Shown: in pieces, positions 57,413-64,000 of the stretch
Position numbering within the stretch: position 1 is the first letter of the stretch
Layout of the letters: each line of letters opens with the position of its first letter
NCBI GenBank assembly: GCA_025617375.2
Contig: JAMYGW020000006.1
Span: 687,001-751,000, forward strand
DNA length: 64,000 bases
Reading direction: 5' to 3'
DNA from: Acarospora socialis
Lineage: Eukaryota; Ascomycota; Lecanoromycetes; Acarosporales; Acarosporaceae
Translations under genes and position numbers: made by a program
Notes under the pieces: model-generated
The model's input: only the letters and a program-made list of their open reading frames with translations
Told to the model about the DNA's origin: nothing
The model's database searches: none

Positions 57413-59293
57413 ATGAGCTTGTTACTCTCCATCTCTACCGTGATCTGTCTTGCAAACCGAGCTGCTGCTTTTATCACGTTCCAGCCGAACTGCACCACTC
57501 CTCCCGAGCATGTAGGTTTCGTGTCCTCGCCTCAAGTTCGGGGTACGATGGGCGTTGTCTGGAGCTGCTTCTCAGTCCTCCTACTCTGTACTTGGAATAT
57601 CCAGCATCTATCTGTGCCGATCCATGTGGAGCCCAAGAATGATTCTTGCACTCCACGCGAATCCAAGAATCCCTCTTGGACCCGCACTCTTGGAGAGGGG
57701 CCACGCTTTCTTCTGGCAAAGCTGATGGCATGCTTCCTGGTTGCAAAGTTGAAGTGGATGGGCCTTTCGCTCATAGCCCCGGAATACTTGTTTGGCAAGG
57801 CTCTGACAGAATATCTCGCAGCACATGACTCGCGAAGGCAGTTCCGCCATGAAGCCTGGACTACCACGCACGGATACTTTGCAAACATGCGAGGATTTGT
57901 GCTCCGCTTTGATGTGGCAGCTGTGCCAACCTCACTCGAGCCAACAAAGCCGGAGAAAGTCGGACGGTTACTTCACAAAGTGCGTCCGGACGGTGACCCA
58001 CCCTACTACGAACAAGATGTCAAACGAGCTCAAGCTATAGAGCTTGAACACTGCCGGAAAATTTGCGGCAGTCCCTGCAAAAACCGTCTTGATGCGGTTG
58101 ATATCAAAAACTTTGGGTTTCCATCAGATCCTCGTCCGAATTCTCAAGCCGTATCTGCCAAGCAGGCTGACCCTAGAGAGCATCAGGAGCCCGCCGTCGA
58201 AGCAGAGAAACAATCCAAGGCAATGGTGACGGAGAACATGGACTGGTCGAGAACGCTGAGAGACTTGGGTAGCCACTGGTCAGAAGAGATTCCAGCAGAC
58301 ACCACAATCCATACACTGGAGAATGGCCAGAAGTCTCCGCGGGAGGGCACAGGGAACGAAACGGTTCAGGTTGGGGAGACTCGCCCCTGGACTTCTACAC
58401 CGGGGGTGGAACGACCGGGGCTCGGCCCACATAAAACTTGGAAAGGTACTTGGGCACTGTCGTCGATCCAATTACTCTACGCGTATCAGAACGGCATTAT
58501 CCCCAATCTGCCCAATGTTACATTGGAAGAGCTGAATGATAGGAGCAAAGGCGATGCCTTCGTCAAGGGATTCGCGGTCTTACAGATCACGTGGCTTGTG
58601 GTCCAGATCATCGCCCGGGCGTTCCAAGACCTCGCAATCACCCTACTCGAAATCACTGTCGTCGCCTTTGCGACATGTGCGATAATCATCTACATTCTCC
58701 TCTGGCATAAGCCCAAAGACGTCCAAGTACCAACGTATATCGACGCCGCCGAAACCCTCACTCGGGAACAAATCATTGGCCTAGCAGCTCGATCGCCTGT
58801 GGCAACCTTGATGGTGCAGGAATTCTGGCTCCATGGTGTGGCAGTTCGAGTGATGGCAGACAACATATTTCCCTGGACGCCCGGAATCCCATTCCGAATG
58901 CGCTGGATGAAGGAGCCCGTCTTCCTCAACCCGATCTTCGTAGGTATAACTTTAGGCGGCGTCCTCTTCGGCGCCATCCACTTCGCTGCTTGGAATATCG
59001 ATTTTCCCACGCCGGTGGAGAGACTGTTGTGGCGAATCTCGTGCACAGTACTTGTTGTTTTCCCACTGCTGGGCGTGCTAATCTACTGTACAATTCAACA
59101 CGCCGCTAAAACCTCCGGTCATACGAGCATCAGAGCGAACCAGTTGTCCAAAGCTTTTGATTATGTGTTTGGGCTCATGTATCTGTTGGCTCGGCTGTTC
59201 CTCTTGGCAGAGGTTTTTCGTTCCCTGGCTTATCTGCCGCCGAGTGCGTACCAAGACGTCGATTGGCCTACTGCCATACCTCATATTGGTTAG
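57413..59293 (+). CDS. Fungal multi-spanning membrane protein of unknown function, intronless
   Basis: 626 residues in one open frame; no named family is recognised, though proteins with the motif GTMGVVWSCFSVLLLCTWNI followed by WTLTHGYFANMGGF-like sequence are common in Pezizomycotina. A signal-peptide-like start (MSLLLSISTVICLANRAAAF) is followed by a Cys-containing stretch and a TTHGYFANMRGFVLRF block near residue 150. The central 200 residues are hydrophilic. At least five hydrophobic segments follow (VLQITWLVVQIIARAFQDLA, EITVVAFATCAIIIYILLWH, PIFVGITLGGVLFGAIHFAA, ISCTVLVVFPLLGVLIYC, YVFGLMYLLARLFLLAEVFR), ending with FRSLAYLPPSAYQDVDWPTA IPH. This suggests a plasma-membrane or endomembrane protein. 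Lack of introns contrasts with nearly all neighbours. The ATG at 57413 gives the full frame. Confidence 0.8.
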   Translation: MSLLLSISTVICLANRAAAFITFQPNCTTPPEHVGFVSSPQVRGTMGVVWSCFSVLLLCTWNIQHLSVPIHVEPKNDSCTPRESKNPSWTRTLGEGPRFLLAKLMACFLVAKLKWMGLSLIAPEYLFGKALTEYLAAHDSRRQFRHEAWTTTHGYFANMRGFVLRFDVAAVPTSLEPTKPEKVGRLLHKVRPDGDPPYYEQDVKRAQAIELEHCRKICGSPCKNRLDAVDIKNFGFPSDPRPNSQAVSAKQADPREHQEPAVEAEKQSKAMVTENMDWSRTLRDLGSHWSEEIPADTTIHTLENGQKSPREGTGNETVQVGETRPWTSTPGVERPGLGPHKTWKGTWALSSIQLLYAYQNGIIPNLPNVTLEELNDRSKGDAFVKGFAVLQITWLVVQIIARAFQDLAITLLEITVVAFATCAIIIYILLWHKPKDVQVPTYIDAAETLTREQIIGLAARSPVATLMVQEFWLHGVAVRVMADNIFPWTPGIPFRMRWMKEPVFLNPIFVGITLGGVLFGAIHFAAWNIDFPTPVERLLWRISCTVLVVFPLLGVLIYCTIQHAAKTSGHTSIRANQLSKAFDYVFGLMYLLARLFLLAEVFRSLAYLPPSAYQDVDWPTAIPHIG

Positions 59294-60954
59294 GAGCATA
59301 TACCACTGTGCCGGGGATTGAAACCACCCTGATTCCACCCGTTTTAAATCGCATCCTCCTCCGGCGCTTGGGAGACCGTTTCCGCTGAACTGTACAAGGG
59401 ATATGGCTTGGCGAAGGGGAAGGAAGAGTTTGAGGCCGCAAGAGAGGGAGAACCATAAAATTTTAGGATATTAAAATGTGATCCCATCCTTGAGACCTTC
59501 CAAGTGTCTCTTCTGATATTGATACCTGAAAAGTCCTCTTATTAAGTACGAAACTCAGGAGTGAAGGTGAAATAGCCACATTTTATATGTGCCTGTAGAA
59601 GGGGCGATGTCAGATTGCTTTCTAGAGACCTCTTTATCTATTCAGTATTGCAACTACCGGTGCCGTTTCTACAGGGTAACATTCAGTAGGTCAAACTCGA
59701 ACTGTACATCTGGGCTGCAAAAAGCACTATGTAGATATCCTTGATGCTATCCCACGACTTGCTACCACTGGCCAAGGTAGCTGAATATTTTCTGGCTGGC
59801 TGTCCTGCAGCAGCCAGCATTGACTCCATCTGCACCAGCTTACGATACAGCAGGGAGGGCTCTAACGGGCGGGCGAGGAAGTCTAGGTGCCCCTGTCCGG
59901 CAATATCTCGCGCCCTGCACACTACCCAGGAGCGTGCGTTCCTGTTTGAGTCAGGCCTGTCGAGACCCACTTCCATCTGAACAACAGCTCCTGAGACCAT
60001 GACGTGTCTTGCTGCATCGTCTTGTTTGGCCCTGAAAGCCCCGATTTACACTTCCTGTTGCATGCTGAACAGCTTTCTCCACCCTTTCTCCGAGCCCGAT
60101 CTTCCTCTGTACTCTACCGGCTGACCATATCTGCCTGCTGTGGGATACCGTGATGAAAACTGTTTTTTATTCTGCTCTACCGATCCCGCTCACGCGTAAG
60201 AATGACGGGCCTCAAACCTCCCGTCTCACTCGCCATAAAAATGTTCTGGAACGTGGGTACTTGTATGGGATGCCAATTTCCAGGATTCCTCTAGCTGTTT
60301 GTGAGTTTCATGGTATACTTTGGTGGAAGATACATGAGTCAAGATAACATCTTTCACTACTAGCTTTTCTTCGTAGGGTTTTTTGTGGATGGGTGGGTAC
60401 ATGCCCTCGTCCGGTTAGGGCACTTCTGCCGAGGTCCTAACATTGGATGACTGCGAGTAAGTCTCTAGATTTGTTGAACGAGTACTAGTAACGTCATGCG
60501 GGCAATGGTCAGATGTTATGCGAAACTATTTGATTTCCATATTCGTAAAGAACATCGAGTACAGTAGAGCCACGAGTCAATCCCCCTCAGGAGGAGACGT
60601 CAGAACCGGCCGTTAGAAGGAAAGTAACGCTTGATCTTTGTCGTCAGATACATAACGTAGAGTCAACCGGTGAATAACAGCGCCATGGAATCCGAGCGAG
60701 CTGATCAGGTCAGGCTAGCTATTACGGACCGACCTAACAGAAACGCAGAATGGGAAACGACATTCAAAACACTTTTCGCCTCTTGTCACATCCACGGCCG
60801 GAAGCGTCCTCGCCATGCCCCCTCCGGCTGACTGCTGCAACCCGACCTCACCGATGGATCGAGCCATTCGAGGCCCAACCCCCATCAACCATGCCTGCGA
60901 AAGCAGCAACCCTGTTGCTGACGTCTTCTGTTGCGATGTTCAAGTTGTCCAGAC
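59294..60954. other. Gene-free stretch of 1.66 kb
   Basis: No gene is supported. A minus-strand frame of 105 codons (59683-60000) has a fairly ordinary composition but no recognised motif and no continuation into flanking exons. It could be a gene remnant. Other frames overlap in several phases and look like chance. Confidence 0.5.
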
Positions 60955-62484
60955 TTAAACACCCCCACCCCTAGCAAGTGCGATACTCCTCCAATGCTCC
61001 ACCTGACTTTGCAATTCCTCAACTTGCTTCTCCAATTCCTCTACCCTCTCAACTTTCTTCTGCCGAGACTTCCGTGCCGCTGCGGTGTTCCGAGCACGCT
61101 TCAGTTCGACCGTATCGGTGGGGTCCCTCACGGTGATGGGCGGTAGAGGCTTGTCCCGCTTGCGAGCGTTGACCCCAGAGACGGATGAATGCCGGGGTGT
61201 GCCCCGAGAGGCGTGAGGGGACTGGCCGGGAGATGATCGCTGCCGGGCCATGCCATTCGTACCGACGGTGACAACGTAAGGCGAAGACTTGGTCAGATCC
61301 TCCGTGGGAACGATCGGCAACTCCTCGGTCTGCCCGCCGTTGTCCGGGAACAACGACGGCCAGGAATCCGTATTGGCACCAAGTTCGGCGTCAGTGTAGA
61401 AAAGGGGCGAGGTCTCGAAGCTCTCGGCGACATCAGGTGAATCCCAGATGGATGGGGAAGTGTAGTTCGTGAAAGTGGTCGAAGGAGGTGCAGATGTGGG
61501 ACCGACCATCAAGTCTTTCGGAGAGACGGTCTCATGCTTGAATGGCACCTGCACCGGCGCCGGGTCGTTGATGATTGTAAAGTGCGGGGACGAAAACGAG
61601 GGAGAATCGAAAAGCGACGTGTCATGTGCAACATCCTCGCCAAAATCGGCGGGGAGGTCGAACATGTCGGTCATGTCTGTGACGAAGGTATGTTTGAGCT
61701 TGCGGTCTAAGTTACAGTCGTCTCTCGGGATGGAAATACCTGAATGCATTGTGGACACGTGCATGTTCACCGAACTGTGGTGGATGTTCCGCTGTTGAGG
61801 GATGTTGCCGGTGCTGTTGCTGGGGAAAAGAGGAACGGGTGGACGATTGCTAGGTTGCTGTTGCTGCTGTAGGGCAGAAGACGAAGACGGGGCCGAAGAA
61901 GCGTAGAACTGGGGCTTCTGGCCCGAGGGACTAAACCGATTGAAAGACGAAGACGATGCGCGGTGCCCGTTACCTTGGATGATGATCCTCGTTACTCTCG
62001 GGTCCTGAACGGATGCTCCTGAAGGCGATTGTTGAGTAGAGTTTCGTCGAGATTGACCGATTGAGGATTGTCCAAAGGTGGAACTAGGGGCTGTACGAGA
62101 CGTCGCCGGCGGCAGCTCGGTCGAGTGACGAGCTGGTCGCGAGGACGTCGAGGGTGGGAAGAGCACAAAGTCTGCCGAGGGGTTCTGGGTGAAGTCGGGT
62201 TGGGTTGCTGGCGTAAGCCTCTGGGATGGGGATTGGGAAAGCCATGTCTGTTGATTATCCGTGATGAACGACTGGTAGTCGTTTGAGAGAATGGTTGCTG
62301 CCGAGCGGGAACTTGGGCTGCTTAACGGAAGGTTAAGATTCAGAGGTCCTTGGTAAGGAGACTCTGAAGGGGGTTGATAATGGTTTGGAGTGGGGTTGGT
62401 GACTCTGGACAGTCGAGAATCTATCTTGTCTGAAGTGTGAGACAAAACAGGGAAGTGAGGAAGCGAATATCAGAAGGCACCCAT
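60955..62484 (-). CDS. cpcA: bZIP transcription factor CpcA/Cpc1 (Gcn4-type, cross-pathway control)
   Basis: Nuclear activator of amino-acid biosynthesis genes under starvation. Proposed exons: 62484-62481 (only ATGG) and 62429-60955, closing exactly to 492 residues (MDKIDSRLSRVTNPTP...). The long frame itself has no ATG at its 5' end; it reaches back only to a TTG (62445), and CACACTTCAG at 62430 is a good acceptor. Without splicing, the same ATG opens a four-codon uORF (MGAF). The middle is Ser/Pro/Gln rich with acidic patches. A DLPADFGEDVAHDTSLFD segment (near residue 255) resembles an activation domain. The bZIP lies at about residues 440-487: basic region LKRARNTAAARKSRQKKVER, then a short zipper VEELEKQVEELQSQVEHW. 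A TGAGTCA site 223 bp upstream suggests self-activation. Confidence 0.86.
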
Positions 62485-62706
62485 GACAATGGATGTCTTC
62501 TAATAACGGGGGGTGTTCTTTGGCTTGTTCAATGTGAATGAGTTGGAAGTAAGACGAGAGAAGAGAAGAGGAAGCAAGAGGAAGATGGATCAGGCAGACA
62601 GGCAGTACTTAAGTGTGCGAAAGTGGGAAGTGGACTGGCTGATTGGGCGGTGGGAGGGGGGGGTTGCAGACGAGAGGCTTACCGAGGGAGTTAGCGTTGA
62701 TGAGAG

Positions 62707-62713
62707 TGAGTCA
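62707..62713. promoter_or_regulatory. Gcn4/CpcA-type site TGAGTCA in the cpcA promoter
   Basis: TGAGTCA (TGACTCA on the other strand) is the consensus of Gcn4-family bZIP factors and lies 223 bp before the proposed cpcA ATG. It suggests autoregulation, known for this family. Confidence 0.55.
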
Positions 62714-62716
62714 CCT

Positions 62717-62722
62717 CACGTG
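62717..62722. promoter_or_regulatory. CACGTG E-box in the cpcA promoter
   Basis: CACGTG lies four bases from the TGAGTCA site and is followed by ACT, giving a second half-site-like TGACT. Bound in fungi by Cbf1/Pho4-type bHLH factors; significance here is unproven. Confidence 0.35.
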
Positions 62723-64000
62723 ACTGCACTAGCCTTCCTCTAGCGTCGATTCTCCAAGGTTGCAACGTCTGCCTCAAGATTAACTTAGGTATACGGAGTA
62801 GATGCTGTCTGTAACTTATCGGTGGGAGGTAATTAGTTTTATTTTCGGCGATTCATGAAGGTATCATCAGACCCACAAGTGCATCAGCTGAGAGATTCTG
62901 CACAGTTGCAGCGGTAATAATGATTTCCAACACCTTACGCGTACTTGCTTGAAGGTCTACGAGTACTCGAGTACGAGGGCTCATACAAAGTCCAAAGTCA
63001 ATTTCATGCAGCTAAGAAGTCCGCGACGCCCTTCCGGGTACGAGAGGAAGGCTGTGATAGGTCCGCTGGCCGACGCAAGCACTGCATGCCCTTGGCGGAT
63101 TACCAAGCGGGCTCGCCGACGTTACCTTACCACCTCAAGTCAGCAGTAACTTGATCAGTCCAAATCGCGCTCCAGGCAGCCATGCTTAGATACCCTACCC
63201 AGCCAGTCATCATTCATTCGTGCTCCTGGCCACGCCAGATACGTATGCGAGTAAGGTATCAGACGCTCGACTACAGCCTATTATTGTACGAGGAGAGGAT
63301 GTCGATGCTGACGCACATATGGATCTTGGATCATTCAACTGAAAAGCAAGAAACGCCGATCTTCCAATCACCATAGCAGTAAGCTTGGCGGCCTACGACA
63401 GTAGTTGAAAGGTTACGGTGTAGAATTTTTGCCCTATTTCACAGCACTCGGCCCTTAAGTACCTTACTCGGTAACATATAGCCAAAAAGGGTCGAACAAG
63501 CCAATTTGTTACGTCTCCCTAAGGATTAACGATACCTTACCTTACTGATTGCCAAAAGGGAAAGATGGTGGGGTCTGGTCTCATCAAACCCTAACCCGTG
63601 CGAGGATAACCTAGAAGCCACGAGCGGCCGTCAATGACCAAAGACCAAAGTACCAACTGCGGAAATCATCAGCATCCTCGAGCAATGGTGAAGACCTAAG
63701 GTGGGCAGTGTGGTAGCATTCGTAGACGCTGCCCAACTAAATGCACGTCCCCACAGCTAAGGTAGGGCTGCGTAGCATCTCGAACCACTATCGAGTAAGG
63801 CAGGATTCCATCTAAGCGTGCAACTGAACCTCCCTGGCATTGATCGGTACAGCTCGCATGATGGAAGCAATGCAAGCACACCAGCTTCAGTTGATGACGG
63901 CCGCATGTGAGAAAGCACCACACGCCGCGGGCAGGACAGGTAAGGGTTGTTGTAGTAGTTTGCTTCAATCCCATCAAGTATGGCCATAGGCCTCGGTGTT

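Larger units (their letters stand above)
62485..64000. other. cpcA leader/promoter and gene-free right end
   Basis: No gene is supported in 1.5 kb. Within the first 300 bp lie TGAGTCA (62707) and CACGTG (62717). Farther out, TACGGAGTA is at 62792 and ACCTTAC repeats at 63537. Small frames on both strands (for example 63696-63987) overlap in several phases and show no family features. Confidence 0.55.

Noticed and set aside
59683-60000. Minus-strand frame of 105 codons, possibly a transcription-factor fragment
   Set aside because: No motif could be confirmed, and no exon continues it on either side.

Overview
The window comes from a filamentous ascomycete (Pezizomycotina). Introns are short (about 45-150 nt) and frequent, with GTANGN donors and YAG acceptors. 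The genes are typical of that group: ORC1 with a BAH domain, Rxt2, Hem25, Rtt107/Brc1, a CpcA-type bZIP factor, an alkaline ceramidase and an Mdm1-type sorting nexin. Gene order and protein flavour look closest to Eurotiomycetes, but that is an impression and was not tested.

Positions 1 to about 14,700 form an AT-rich, CpG-poor, host-gene-free repeat island. It holds the 3' part of a RNase H-bearing LINE on the + strand (1-1920), an opposed degraded LINE (about 1921-6310, - strand), a second short LINE 3' end (6668-6798), and a small hAT-like DNA transposon (7723-14310) with an exact 8-bp target duplication. That transposon has been split by a fossil Ty3/gypsy chromovirus (8000-14238) carrying three LTR copies. 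The chromovirus interior almost lacks CpG, CpC and GpG while keeping CpA/TpG. This differs from the classical CpA-directed RIP pattern.

From about 14,730 onward the DNA is ordinary dense gene space, with genes mostly in divergent and convergent pairs. In order: prefoldin subunit 5 (+), an unrecognised KH-like fungal protein (-), ORC1 (+), PRP46 (-), NAS6/PSMD10-type proteasome chaperone (+), TMF1/Sgm1 golgin (-), a Nit2-type amidase (+, one-base frame break at a G9 tract), OPI3 (+), RXT2 (-), TRAPPC11 (-), HEM25 (+), a DUF8035-like protein (-), prefoldin subunit 1 (-), alkaline ceramidase (+), an Lpx1-like alpha/beta hydrolase (-), RTT107/BRC1 (+), VPS25 (-), TRM8 (+), an Mdm1-like sorting nexin (+), an intronless multi-spanning membrane protein of unknown role (+), and a CpcA/Gcn4-type bZIP activator (-). 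The last 1.5 kb holds the cpcA promoter and no further gene I can support.

Most genes are housekeeping: replication and repair (ORC1, RTT107), splicing (PRP46), chaperones (two prefoldin subunits, NAS6), membrane traffic (TMF1, TRAPPC11, VPS25, the sorting nexin), lipid metabolism (OPI3, ceramidase), tRNA modification (TRM8), chromatin (RXT2) and nitrogen control (cpcA). I see no secondary-metabolite cluster, CRISPR array or convincing tRNA gene. Exon boundaries were derived by hand from reading frame and splice signals; where frame closure was exact I say so.
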